Assembly (NCBI RefSeq): GCF_046592965.1
Contig: NZ_JBISBV010000002.1
Location: 451,693 to 515,692 of the forward strand
Direction of reading: 5' to 3'
DNA from: Marivita sp046592965
Lineage (GTDB): Bacteria; Pseudomonadota; Alphaproteobacteria; Rhodobacterales; Rhodobacteraceae
DNA length: 64,000 nt
The position numbers and the translations under genes are program-made. The notes below the pieces were generated by a model. The model was not told where the DNA came from, made no database searches, and was given only the letters and a program-made list of their open reading frames with translations. Position 1 is the stretch's first letter. Each line of letters opens with the position of its first letter. Of the stretch, positions 8,652-16,326 are shown piece after piece.

Positions 8652-8702
8652 GGCGGGACTCCTTTTCTAACTGGGGCGTAGCTCTCTCTCAACGAACTTG
8701 CA

Positions 8703-8716
8703 AGATAATCTTATCT
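8703..8716. promoter_or_regulatory. Perfect inverted repeat in the element's divergent control region
   Basis: AGATAA and TTATCT are separated by 2 bp, about 50 bp upstream of the minus-strand head operon start. A TTGACC sequence that could be a -35 box follows at 8718. Position and symmetry suggest an operator for the switch between head and replication/packaging modules. No matching repressor is identified. Confidence 0.45.
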
Positions 8717-8802
8717 CTTGACCTATTGAGCAATGCGAGTCATCTCAGGGCAGCGGCTGGGGAGTCGCGCCGCTTAAAGGACAAAGCGGCAAACCAGAGT
8801 GG

Positions 8803-8838
8803 AAATGGGGCGTGGGTCGGGAGTCTCACGCCCCATTT
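8803..8838 (+). terminator. Strong hairpin in the leader of the replication operon
   Basis: AAATGGGGCGTG and CACGCCCCATTT form a perfect 12-bp stem with a 12-nt loop, ending in ATTTTC. It lies 29 nt before the ATG of the first replication-side gene and downstream of the divergent control region. It could be an attenuator or the terminator of a short leader/small RNA starting near 8720-8750. The hairpin is plain in sequence; its role is inferred. Confidence 0.55.
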
Positions 8839-8866
8839 TCGTAAGGGACTAAGGAGATGAATCTAT

Positions 8867-9223
8867 ATGCGACCCGAAACGAAAGCACTCGCCGCGAGAT
8901 TTGCCCTACTTTCCCCACGCGATCAATTGGCATGGGTCAAACAGCAATTGGTCGAGGCATACTCAGGCCACCCGCCTAATTCACTCGAAGCCATACAAAA
9001 GGCAATCCGGGGCAGTGGGCGAATCGCTGCACTGGGTCACGCAGTTGGGGCATTCGGAAAAAACGATCATACAAGCCCTGTTCAGTTCATCAAATATCTT
9101 GAAAACCGGGTGCGAGAAACAGAAATCCCCGACACTAATAAAAGCGCCGGGGGTTCTAACGAAGAAGCGATGATCCAATCACCAAAGAATCACCAACATG
9201 ATACCCCCAATCACAAAGGATAA
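8867..9223 (+). CDS. Unknown 118-residue protein at the head of the replication module
   Basis: The family is not recognised. An AAGGAGAT ribosome-binding site precedes the ATG. The N-terminus is helical (RFALLSPRDQLAWVKQQLVEAY), the middle has GSGRIAALGHAVGAFG, and the C-terminal ~30 residues are hydrophilic and probably disordered. No signal or membrane segment is seen. It is followed 4 nt later by the primase-polymerase gene, so it is probably co-transcribed. A small regulatory or replication accessory role fits its place, without direct evidence. Confidence 0.7.
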   Translation: MRPETKALAARFALLSPRDQLAWVKQQLVEAYSGHPPNSLEAIQKAIRGSGRIAALGHAVGAFGKNDHTSPVQFIKYLENRVRETEIPDTNKSAGGSNEEAMIQSPKNHQHDTPNHKG

Positions 9224-9227
9224 GCAC

Positions 9228-10031
9228 GTGACTGAAATTAGCCTGCCTGAAGCAGAGAGTAAAGCGCCGGATTTGGCTGAATTGCACAAAATCGGCGTCG
9301 CAATGCACCTTTTGAAACCAGCGTCCAAGGAACCTTTTCGTAAAGGCTGGTGTGAAAAGCCCGATACGCTGGAAAAGCTGCAAAGCGGTATCGTCAGTGG
9401 TCACAATACTGCCCTGCAAATGGGCAAGGCTTCAAAGACAGAATACGGGTATCTCCACGCATTAGACGCTGATTTGCGCGATGGATCAAAACGCGCCGAT
9501 CTGATAAAGGCATTGGACGCGGCACTACCCGAATCGGATCGTGCCTATGTGGTCGAAACGGGCAGCGGCACAGGGCAGCATTACTTCTTTTTTGCACCTG
9601 AGCCGTTGCCCTCTCACACCATCGCCAAAGGTGACGGTTGGGAATTGGCCCTCAAAGGCACCGGCACCTATGTTGTTGCACCCGGCAGCATTCATCCAAG
9701 CGGCAAGCGATACGAATGGGCCAAAGGGAAGCGACTCGTTCCCGCAACCCTGGACCTTGTGCCACCGCCGAAAGTGGCCCTTGGCCCGCTGCGCAAGGCC
9801 GACCCGAAACCGCAAGCCGAACCGGCTGAACCCATTGAATCAACTGAATTGAAAGCCGCACTGGAACAGTTGGACCCATCCAAGCAGGATTATGACTCTT
9901 GGCGCACCATCGGAATGGCGCTGAATTACGAAAGCGGCGCGGCTTCTTGGGCTTCAACCTGTTCAATCAATGGTCGCAACGCGATTCGCGCACCAAGGAT
10001 GAAGGGGGTTATCCGGGCGAAAGTGATCTGA
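9228..10031 (+). CDS. Primase-polymerase, N-terminal part of a frameshifted replication gene
   Basis: The encoded segment matches bifunctional DNA primase/polymerase (prim-pol) domains: GVAMHLLKPASKEPF, the acidic HALDADLRDG motif, TGSGTGQHYFFF, and GTYVVAPGSIHPSGKRYEW. It continues into the start of a PriCT_2 domain (DYDSWRTIGMALNYESGAAS). After about base 9947 this frame is lost and ends with an unrelated 25-residue tail. The domain resumes in the -1 frame (GFNLFNQWSQRD). A GTG start at 9228 with AAGGAT upstream is preferred over an ATG at 9198, which overlaps the previous gene and lacks a ribosome-binding site. Confidence 0.8.
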   Translation: MTEISLPEAESKAPDLAELHKIGVAMHLLKPASKEPFRKGWCEKPDTLEKLQSGIVSGHNTALQMGKASKTEYGYLHALDADLRDGSKRADLIKALDAALPESDRAYVVETGSGTGQHYFFFAPEPLPSHTIAKGDGWELALKGTGTYVVAPGSIHPSGKRYEWAKGKRLVPATLDLVPPPKVALGPLRKADPKPQAEPAEPIESTELKAALEQLDPSKQDYDSWRTIGMALNYESGAASWASTCSINGRNAIRAPRMKGVIRAKVI

Positions 10032-11368
10032 AAAGCAAGTGGCGCAGCTTCGGGAAACGCGGCAACGGCGCTGCGATCACCGGGGCAACGCTCCTGCATA
10101 TCGTGCGGGAATCTCAGAAGGCCGAAATGATTCAGGAGTGGGTCGAAAATCTGGACGATCCGGACGACATTGACCTGCTAAGCGATCCACCCGATTCAAT
10201 CGAATTGGACGTATCCCTTGCCGCCGATCTGGACGCCCTGAGCAAAGCCGGAGATCCGCCCGCAACCGAATTGCGCTTTATATTCCCTGACCAATGCGCC
10301 AGTGCGCCGAAGCGCGGCTATATTATCAAGGGACTCATTGCACCGCGCGACGTGGCGGCGATTGTCGGCGCTCCCGGTTGCGGCAAGTCCACACTGGCCC
10401 CGCTGCTAGGCTACATGGTCGCTCAGGGACGCGAGGCGTTCGGCAAGCGCACAAAGCAAGGTGGCGTGTTCTATGTGGCCGCTGAGGATGAGACGGGCCT
10501 ACAGATGCGCGTTGCGGCGCTGCGCGAGGACCAAGGCGAGGCACCTGATTTTGCCGTGGTCGCGGGCGTGTCAAACCTTCTCATCAAAGACTCGCCAGAC
10601 TTCAAGGCGCTGCGCGATGCGGTCAAGGAACAGCGCCCGTCGCTGGTCTTCATAGACACGCTGGCCATGGCGTTCCCCGGCTTGGAAGAAAACGACGCCG
10701 CTGCAATGGGGCGCGTTGTGGCCGTGGCCCGTGCACTGACCAAGTGGGGCGCGGCGGTTGTGTTGATCCACCACGACACAAAGTCAGGTGACGGGTTGCC
10801 CCGTGGCCATAGCGTTTTGAATGGTGCATTGGACGTGGCCATTGCGTTGCAGCGCGACGGCAATACCGTGACGGGCAAGCTCTCGAAGAACCGGAACGGA
10901 CCATGCGACCAGCAACTGCAGTTCCAGATCGAAGGCGCATATCTCGGAGAGGATGAAGACGGCGATGATATAACCGCCGCATTGTGCCGCCCCGTGATGG
11001 ACGATTTTGCCGAAAGTGAAATTCGTAACCCGAAAGAGCGGGCATTCATGCTTACGCTGTATTCAATCCTAGAACGCGAGGGCGGGGAAAGTGTCTGCGA
11101 AAAGGCGCTGCGAGTTGAACTGGATCAATCGAAGGCTTTGTCGCGAACCCCGACTGAGGCCGCGCAGAAACGGGACTTCGAACGGACCAGAAAATCACTC
11201 TTGCGACAATTGTTTTTGTCGCGAAATGACAATGAAAGAACGCTTAACCCATTGTATCCATTAGATATGTGTTTCCCTGAACTATCCCGCGACAATAGCG
11301 ACAACACCGCGACAAGTGGAAATGTCACCACTGAGCGGTCGAGCGACGACAGCGACACACCCCTTTAG
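9899..11368 (+). CDS. RepA-like AAA ATPase/helicase, C-terminal part of the frameshifted replication gene
   Basis: Authentic sequence begins near 9950 with the second half of PriCT_2 (GFNLFNQWSQRD, then SDLKSKWRSFG). A RecA-like AAA_25 ATPase follows, with Walker A GAPGCGKST, Walker B LVFIDTLAMAF and an IHHDTKSG motif, as in RepA-type replicative helicases. Joined to the upstream part, the protein would be about 713 residues with primase, PriCT and helicase domains, a common satellite and prophage replication architecture. If the frameshift is real, the ATPase half might start at an internal ATG such as 10127. The region before 9941 in this frame is a shadow of the primase frame. Confidence 0.82.
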   Translation: MAHHRNGAELRKRRGFLGFNLFNQWSQRDSRTKDEGGYPGESDLKSKWRSFGKRGNGAAITGATLLHIVRESQKAEMIQEWVENLDDPDDIDLLSDPPDSIELDVSLAADLDALSKAGDPPATELRFIFPDQCASAPKRGYIIKGLIAPRDVAAIVGAPGCGKSTLAPLLGYMVAQGREAFGKRTKQGGVFYVAAEDETGLQMRVAALREDQGEAPDFAVVAGVSNLLIKDSPDFKALRDAVKEQRPSLVFIDTLAMAFPGLEENDAAAMGRVVAVARALTKWGAAVVLIHHDTKSGDGLPRGHSVLNGALDVAIALQRDGNTVTGKLSKNRNGPCDQQLQFQIEGAYLGEDEDGDDITAALCRPVMDDFAESEIRNPKERAFMLTLYSILEREGGESVCEKALRVELDQSKALSRTPTEAAQKRDFERTRKSLLRQLFLSRNDNERTLNPLYPLDMCFPELSRDNSDNTATSGNVTTERSSDDSDTPL

Positions 11369-11420
11369 GGGTGTCGCGCTTGTCGCTGTGTTTTGTCGCA
11401 TGAAGAATAGAAAGAAGAAA

Positions 11421-11468
11421 GATGCAACCTGCTCAATCGCAACACCGATGCAACTGGTTCAATCGCAA
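11421..11468 (+). repeat. Two 22-bp direct repeats, candidate cosB/TerS sites or iterons
   Basis: GATGCAACCTGCTCAATCGCAA (11421-11442; first 8 and last 9 bases shared) recurs at 11447-11468 with three mismatches and a 26-bp period. The repeats lie in the 250-bp gap between the helicase and small terminase genes. A GC-rich segment with a CGGGG/CCCCG hairpin at about 11560-11576 follows. In lambda-type systems cos and its TerS-binding sites lie just upstream of the small terminase gene. In replicons, such repeats next to a rep gene are iterons. Either fits. Confidence 0.55.
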
Positions 11469-11618
11469 TGCAGAATTGAACACATGCAACTCGAAACTGG
11501 AATTGAAACGCGGTTGCATACGATCAATCCCAATGGGTCCTTCCGGTGGGGGCCACATGCGGGGACGCAGAACCCCGAAAAAACGCTCCCTACAATCAAA
11601 ATTGAATAGGATTAACCC

Positions 11619-12161
11619 ATGTCTGAGGCTTATTATATTGACCTGCTAGGGCCTTCCTCTGCCGAAGCGCACCCCAACCCCCAAAAAGATGTGGACCTGC
11701 CCTCAGCGGTCCACGAGTCGACGCTGGCAGCATTTCTGGGCATTAGCCGGACACGAATTGTTCAATTAGTAGGTGATGGTATTCTGCACCGATCTGGGCG
11801 CGCACAATTCCCATTGAAAAAATCGGTTCAAGCGTATTGCGAGAAACTACGCGACAGTGCTTCACCAATGGGTCGGGGCCGTTCCACATCATCCAATCCA
11901 GAATTGAATGCCGAAAAGCTGCGACTCGCAAAGGAGCAAGCTGACAAAATTGAATTGCGGAACGCCGCCGCCCGAGGCGAGTTGGTCAAGAGTGGCCAAG
12001 TCGAACGGGAATGGGCTTCTGTGCTGCGCGATGTGCGGGCCGCGATGCTGGCCGTTCCGTCCCGTTGCGGCGCGACCCTGCCACATTTGACCGCCCATGA
12101 TATTCAGACAATTGAAGTCGAAATAAAAAACGCCTTGGAAGGTCTGGCCGATGGGGATTGA
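11619..12161 (+). CDS. Terminase small subunit, Nu1-like
   Basis: The 180-residue protein has an N-terminal winged helix-turn-helix (STLAAFLGISRTRIVQLVGDGIL), as in Nu1, which binds cos DNA. A coiled segment (LNAEKLRLAKEQADKIELRNAAARGELV) and a C-terminal domain that contacts the large subunit follow. The phage_Nu1 family pattern is clear. It precedes and overlaps the large terminase gene by 11 nt. Having its own TerS gives the element independent choice of the DNA that is packaged. Confidence 0.87.
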   Translation: MSEAYYIDLLGPSSAEAHPNPQKDVDLPSAVHESTLAAFLGISRTRIVQLVGDGILHRSGRAQFPLKKSVQAYCEKLRDSASPMGRGRSTSSNPELNAEKLRLAKEQADKIELRNAAARGELVKSGQVEREWASVLRDVRAAMLAVPSRCGATLPHLTAHDIQTIEVEIKNALEGLADGD

Positions 12162-13908
12162 ATTGATAAGGCGCAACGCGCTGCAAGCCTTGCGCCCACC
12201 CCCTGCCACCCCACTGGCGGATTGGATCGAAGGCAACATCTACCTGCCCCAAACAGCATCGGCCACACCCGGCAAGATGCGTCTCTGGGCCTACCAACGC
12301 GGCATCTGTGAGGCCATAGATGCACCTGAGATTGAAAGGGTTTCGATCCTGAAATCTGCCCGCGTGGGCCAGACCCAGCTTATGTCGGGCGTGATCGCAA
12401 GCTACTGTGCAAACAGCCCCTGCAATATCTTGGCCGTGCAACCCACGTCAGACGATGCTCGCGATTATTCGGTTGATCTCGAGTCGCTGTTCGAAGCATC
12501 CCCCGCGTTGCGCGGCATCCTATCCGATGAAGCCGACGCCACAGGCCGATCAACTATGATGAGCCGCAAGTTTGCAGGCGGTAGCCTCAAATTCCTTGCC
12601 GCCAAAAGCCCGCGCAATCTGCGACGCCACACCGCAAAGGTGCTGATCCTTGACGAAATAGATGGCTATGAAATTTCACAAGAGGGGGACCCTATCGCTT
12701 TGGCAGAGATGCGGACCATGACGTTCCGTGATCGCAAGATCATCGCGGGATCAACACCGGTGTTCGACTTTGGACCTGCAACACGCCTCTATGAAAAATC
12801 GGATAAACGAATTTATGAAGTGTCTTGCCCGTCATGCGGTGATTTTTCCGAAGTGAAATGGGCCGATATTCGATGGGGTGACGGCGGCCCAGAGACAGCG
12901 CACTGGGTTTGCCCGTCCAACGGTTGCGTTGTCGAGGAACGGCACAAGGCGGCGATGATCGCAGAAGGCCGCTGGCGGGCCACAGCGCCCGATGTGAAGG
13001 GCCATGCCGGGTTCAAGATCAACGCGCTTGTCAGCCCCCATCACAATGCCCGGTGGTCAAAGCTGGTTTCGGAATTCCTAGAGGCGAAGAAATCGCCCGA
13101 GACGCTGCAAACCTTCACCAACCTTGTCTTGGGCGAACCGTGGAAGACTGAGGGAAGCGACCTTGATGAAAACGCGCTGTTCAACACCCGTGAACCATTC
13201 GGCATAGACGCCTTGCCCGAGGACGTGCTGTTGCTGACACTCGGAGTCGATTGTCAGGATGATCGGCTAGAGGTCGTGTTGATGGGCCACGCGCGCAGCG
13301 ATCTGTTCATTCTGGACCATCGCGTTTTGTGGGGCGCGATTGATGGGGAAGCGATCTGGGAGGATTTGGACGCGCTGTTGCGCACCCGCTGGGATCATCC
13401 CAAGGGCGGCACAATCGGTATCGACGCCTGCGCTATCGACAGTGGTGATGGGGGTCACACTGACCTCGTTCATGGGTTCAGCCGCCCAAGGTTCGGGCGT
13501 CGCGTTGTCAGCATTAAAGGGGTCGCGGGATTCAGCCGCGCGTTTCTGCAAAAGTCGGGATCGAAGGGCGCGCCGCTTTGGCTGGTCGGTAGCGATGCCG
13601 TGAAGGCGCAACTGTTCAACCGATTGGAACGCGGCGAGGGGGTCAGGTTCGCCCAAGCCCTTGAACCGGTGTTCTTTGAACAGTTGACCTCTGAGCGCCG
13701 CGTGGTGCGTTATTCCCACGGCAAGCCGGTGGCCCGGTTCGAGCGGATCAAAGGCAAGCGGGCCGAAACCTTGGACGCGACGGTTTACGCGTGGGCCGCA
13801 CGGTCATTGGTCGGCATGAACCTAGATCGGCGTGAAGACGAATTGGCGTCGCGGGCCGCGCCGAAAAAGGCGGCAACCGTGGTCAGGTCGAAGTGGTTGA
13901 GCGGCTGA
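12151..13908 (+). CDS. Terminase large subunit, GpA family
   Basis: The 585-residue packaging motor and nuclease shows the GpA-family ATPase region: TPGKMRLWAYQRGICEAIDAPE, a deviant Walker A near ILKSARVGQTQ, and Walker B KVLILDEIDGYE. A zinc-finger-like CPSCGDF and later CPSNGC follow, then an RNase H-like nuclease domain beginning LTLGVDCQDDRLEVVL with acidic residues (GIDACAIDSGDGG). It ends with a basic tail (KKAATVVRSKWLSG). The length is close to lambda GpA (641 aa). It is the last gene of the element's plus-strand module. Confidence 0.94.
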   Translation: MGIELIRRNALQALRPPPATPLADWIEGNIYLPQTASATPGKMRLWAYQRGICEAIDAPEIERVSILKSARVGQTQLMSGVIASYCANSPCNILAVQPTSDDARDYSVDLESLFEASPALRGILSDEADATGRSTMMSRKFAGGSLKFLAAKSPRNLRRHTAKVLILDEIDGYEISQEGDPIALAEMRTMTFRDRKIIAGSTPVFDFGPATRLYEKSDKRIYEVSCPSCGDFSEVKWADIRWGDGGPETAHWVCPSNGCVVEERHKAAMIAEGRWRATAPDVKGHAGFKINALVSPHHNARWSKLVSEFLEAKKSPETLQTFTNLVLGEPWKTEGSDLDENALFNTREPFGIDALPEDVLLLTLGVDCQDDRLEVVLMGHARSDLFILDHRVLWGAIDGEAIWEDLDALLRTRWDHPKGGTIGIDACAIDSGDGGHTDLVHGFSRPRFGRRVVSIKGVAGFSRAFLQKSGSKGAPLWLVGSDAVKAQLFNRLERGEGVRFAQALEPVFFEQLTSERRVVRYSHGKPVARFERIKGKRAETLDATVYAWAARSLVGMNLDRREDELASRAAPKKAATVVRSKWLSG

Positions 13909-14227
13909 GGATTGATCCTGTTCAACTCAATTCACGGATTCATAACACCATGTTTTTGCCCGATTGATTCGGCGTCCAAGTAACCAAAAGAGCAACAATT
14001 TTGCCAAAGCCGTTGGAATGTAAGCGAAAAACTAACCCTGAGCCCCACCATCCCGAGTTTTTCCATCGAACCCTTTCTCGCGACGACAGCGCACGCAAAT
14101 TGCGGCTCTCGGTACGTTCTGCCGAACTTATTTGCGGTTGGTCTTGGCTTTGGCGCGTTGGTTGCTAGGTTTAGGATCCGTGAGGACACGACCAATCTGT
14201 TTGCGGCCTGTATGGAGATATTTGATC
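13909..14227. other. Gene-free right end of the element, with candidate attR at 14036-14050
   Basis: No convincing gene lies in this 319-bp stretch. Short frames here lack ribosome-binding sites and protein-like composition. CCCTGAGCCCCACCA at 14036-14050 resembles the tRNA-Ser 3' end (CCCTGAGCCTCCGCCA), with one base missing and one changed. No identical longer copy of the tRNA end is visible. The 3' part holds the upstream region of the osmoprotectant binding-protein gene. Confidence 0.4.
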
Positions 14228-15142
14228 ATGAAACCAAAAAGTACCTTAGCTGCGATTGCCGTCGGTGTCGCTGGCACGATGGCGTCAGTTGCGGCGGCCG
14301 ATATCACCGTATCTTCCAAGATCGATACCGAAGGGGGGCTTTTGGGCAACGTCATTGCCTTGGCTCTCGAGGACGCCGGGCTTCCGGTTGAGCGGCGCTT
14401 GCAGCTCGGCGGGACACAGGTTGTGCGCGAGGCGCTGCTGTCGGATCAGATTGATATCTATCCCGAATACACCGGTAACGCGGCGTTCTTCTTCAACGAG
14501 GCCGATAGCGATGTCTGGAAAGACGCAGACGCTGCGCAAGCGCGCGCGGCCGAGCTCGACAGCGCGGAGAACGATATCGTCTGGCTCGAGTCTGCACCGG
14601 CAAACAACACGTGGGCCATTGCGGTGACCGGACCGGTGGCTGAAGAAAACGCGCTGGTGAGCATGTCCGACTTCGGGTCATGGGTCGCCGGTGGGGGTGA
14701 GGTCAAGCTTGCGGCGTCGACCGAATTCGTCTCGTCACCGTCAGTGCTGCCCGCGATGCAGGACGCCTACGGGTTCTCGCTTTCGCCGGATCAGACGGTG
14801 ATCCTGTCGGGTGGCGACACCGCCGCCACGATCCAGGCGGCGGCGCGGGGCACGTCGGGTGTCAATGCGGCGATGGTCTATGGAACCGACGGCGGGGTCG
14901 GGGCGACCGGGCTCGTGGTGATGCAGGACGACAAGGGCGTGCAGCCGGTTTATGAGCCTGCGCCAATCGTGCGTGCGGACGTGTTGAAGGAATATCCTGC
15001 GATCCCGGACGTCCTGAACCCGATCTTTTCCGATCTGGACATGGCGACCTTGCAGAAACTCAACGGGCGGATTCAAGTTGGTGGTGAACCTGCCGAGGCA
15101 GTTGCGCGCGATTACCTGACTCAAATCGGGGTTCTAGACTAA
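14228..15142 (+). CDS. osmF: Osmoprotectant ABC transporter substrate-binding protein, OsmF/YehZ-like
   Basis: This is a periplasmic binding protein for betaine-type solutes. From the ATG at 14228 (GGAGA about 9 nt upstream), a signal peptide ends near ASVAAA. A mature domain of about 280 residues of the OpuAC/ProX fold follows: VSSKIDTEGGLLGNVIALALEDAG, LQLGGTQVVREALLSDQIDIYPEYTGN. The DIYPEYTGN motif is characteristic of this branch. A longer frame begins at 14132 but adds 32 residues ahead of the signal. The gene order that follows (permease, ATPase, permease) matches E. coli yehZYXW. Confidence 0.9.
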   Translation: MKPKSTLAAIAVGVAGTMASVAAADITVSSKIDTEGGLLGNVIALALEDAGLPVERRLQLGGTQVVREALLSDQIDIYPEYTGNAAFFFNEADSDVWKDADAAQARAAELDSAENDIVWLESAPANNTWAIAVTGPVAEENALVSMSDFGSWVAGGGEVKLAASTEFVSSPSVLPAMQDAYGFSLSPDQTVILSGGDTAATIQAAARGTSGVNAAMVYGTDGGVGATGLVVMQDDKGVQPVYEPAPIVRADVLKEYPAIPDVLNPIFSDLDMATLQKLNGRIQVGGEPAEAVARDYLTQIGVLD

Positions 15143-15216
15143 TCGCGAGTTCGGAATCTTTAAGCAGGTCCGGTGCGGCGGTCTCCGCACCGGGAGTTCT
15201 GTTCGGCATCCTCGGG

Positions 15217-16326
15217 TTGATCGCATTGATGACGCCGATGATGACGCTGGCGGCGAACCGGATTGTCGCCGGCGACGGTGTCATGGTTTGGGGGCTTGCC
15301 GACCCATCGCTCGTGCTTCCGGGCGTGGCGGCCATTCTCGCGGGGCTCGCACTGGGCCTTCCGGTGGCTTGGCCGCGTTTGCGTGTATGCGGCGCGGTTA
15401 TCGGTTTGCTCGGGTCGCTCTGGTTGCTGATGCTGGGGGCAGAGACTTTATTGGACGGGGCCGGAGAGTACGCCCGTGTCTCGCCGGCGATCGGGTTTTG
15501 GTTCCTCCTCGTCATTCTTGTCCTGCTCATGGCCGATGCGCTTGCAGCGCTCTCGCCGGGACCGCTCATGCGCGGGGTCTTCTTAAGCGCGGCGATTGCG
15601 GCACTGGCGGTCATCTTCTGCTCCGGTGCGCTGTCGGACCTGTCTGTCATGCAGGAATACGCCAGCCGCAGTGATGCCGTGCTCACAGAGTTTCTGCGCC
15701 ATCTTGGCCTTGCCTTCGGATCGCTGGCCGCAGCGGCGGTGATCGGCTTTCCGCTGGGTGTTCTGTGTCATCGTCGCGCACAATTGCGGGACGCGACCCT
15801 GCCTATTCTCAGCTTCTTGCAAACCATCCCGTCGCTCGCGATGTTCGGATTGATGATCCCGCTCCTTGGGTGGGTCGCGGCGACGGTGCCGGGCGCGCAG
15901 GCCATCGGCATTGCCGGTATCGGTTTTGCGCCGGCGTTTCTGGCGTTGGTTCTCTATTCGCTGCTGCCGGTGGTCGGCAACACCGTGGCTGGTCTTGCGG
16001 CGACCCCGCCGGCGGCGCTCGAAGCTGCGCGCGGTATGGGCATGACAACGACGCAGCGCCTGTTGCGGGTCGAGTTGCCCCTTGGTCTGCCGATCATCCT
16101 GACCGGATTGCGCATCGTGCTGGTGCAGAACATCGGACTTGCGGTGATCGCCGGGCTGATCGGCGGCGGGGGGTTTGGCACGTTCGTCTTTCAGGGCCTT
16201 AATCAAACCGCGACCGATCTCATCCTTTTGGGCGCTTTGCCGACGGTTGCGCTGGCCCTCTCTGCGGCCATCGTGATGGACATTCTGGTGGATCTGACAC
16301 GCCGAACACCAAAGGACACCGTATGA
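15217..16326 (+). CDS. yehY: Osmoprotectant ABC transporter permease, YehY-like
   Basis: This inner-membrane permease has about 8 hydrophobic segments. A long N-terminal region (about 1-150) precedes the binding-protein-dependent transport domain, as in YehY. The EAA-type loop is visible (AALEAARGMGMTTTQRLLRVELPLGLPIILTG). The TTG at 15217 is only one possible start: the frame is open upstream into the end of the binding-protein gene and no good ribosome-binding site fixes it. It overlaps the ATPase gene by 4 nt (ATGA). Confidence 0.88.
   Translation: MIALMTPMMTLAANRIVAGDGVMVWGLADPSLVLPGVAAILAGLALGLPVAWPRLRVCGAVIGLLGSLWLLMLGAETLLDGAGEYARVSPAIGFWFLLVILVLLMADALAALSPGPLMRGVFLSAAIAALAVIFCSGALSDLSVMQEYASRSDAVLTEFLRHLGLAFGSLAAAAVIGFPLGVLCHRRAQLRDATLPILSFLQTIPSLAMFGLMIPLLGWVAATVPGAQAIGIAGIGFAPAFLALVLYSLLPVVGNTVAGLAATPPAALEAARGMGMTTTQRLLRVELPLGLPIILTGLRIVLVQNIGLAVIAGLIGGGGFGTFVFQGLNQTATDLILLGALPTVALALSAAIVMDILVDLTRRTPKDTV

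Larger units (their letters stand above)
2498..14050. mobile_element. Integrated tail-less phage element, probable capsid-forming phage satellite
   Basis: An ~11.5 kb block sits between tRNA-Ser and the osmoprotectant transporter genes. It contains an integrase, replication protein(s), small and large terminase, portal, a prohead protease-capsid fusion, a head-tail connector and a decoration protein. No tail tube, tape measure, baseplate, fibre, holin or endolysin gene is present, and little room is left for one. Capsid-forming phage-inducible chromosomal islands are known to have this composition and to acquire tails from a helper phage. Divergent head and replication/packaging modules meet at a control region near 8650-8866. 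The left edge is well placed by the tRNA. The right edge is uncertain, within 13909-14227. Confidence 0.75.

Noticed and set aside
8630..8860. 76-codon open frame on the plus strand across the element's control region
   Set aside because: It overlaps the start of the head operon and contains the 12-bp-stem hairpin. It has no good ribosome-binding site and its translation is not protein-like.
9941..9955. Programmed -1 ribosomal frameshift in the primase/helicase gene
   Set aside because: In the zero frame the codons are GCG GCT TCT TGG GCT and no X-XXY-YYZ slippery heptamer occurs. A deletion or sequencing error explains it better.
11340..11392. Hairpin around ACCCCT/AGGGGT at the end of the helicase gene as an intrinsic terminator
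   Set aside because: The stem (GCGACA...TGTCGC with a bulge) is real but overlaps the stop codon and has no T-run. terS and TerL downstream are likely co-transcribed, so it is not listed as a terminator.
11316..11649. Two overlapping short frames (97 and 75 codons) between the helicase and terS genes
   Set aside because: Both run through the direct repeats and the GC-rich hairpin in different frames, lack clear ribosome-binding sites and show no domain. The region reads better as a regulatory or cos/origin site.
13932..14195. 87-codon minus-strand frame at the right end of the element
   Set aside because: No ribosome-binding site, and composition of random sequence. It would run into the upstream region of osmF.
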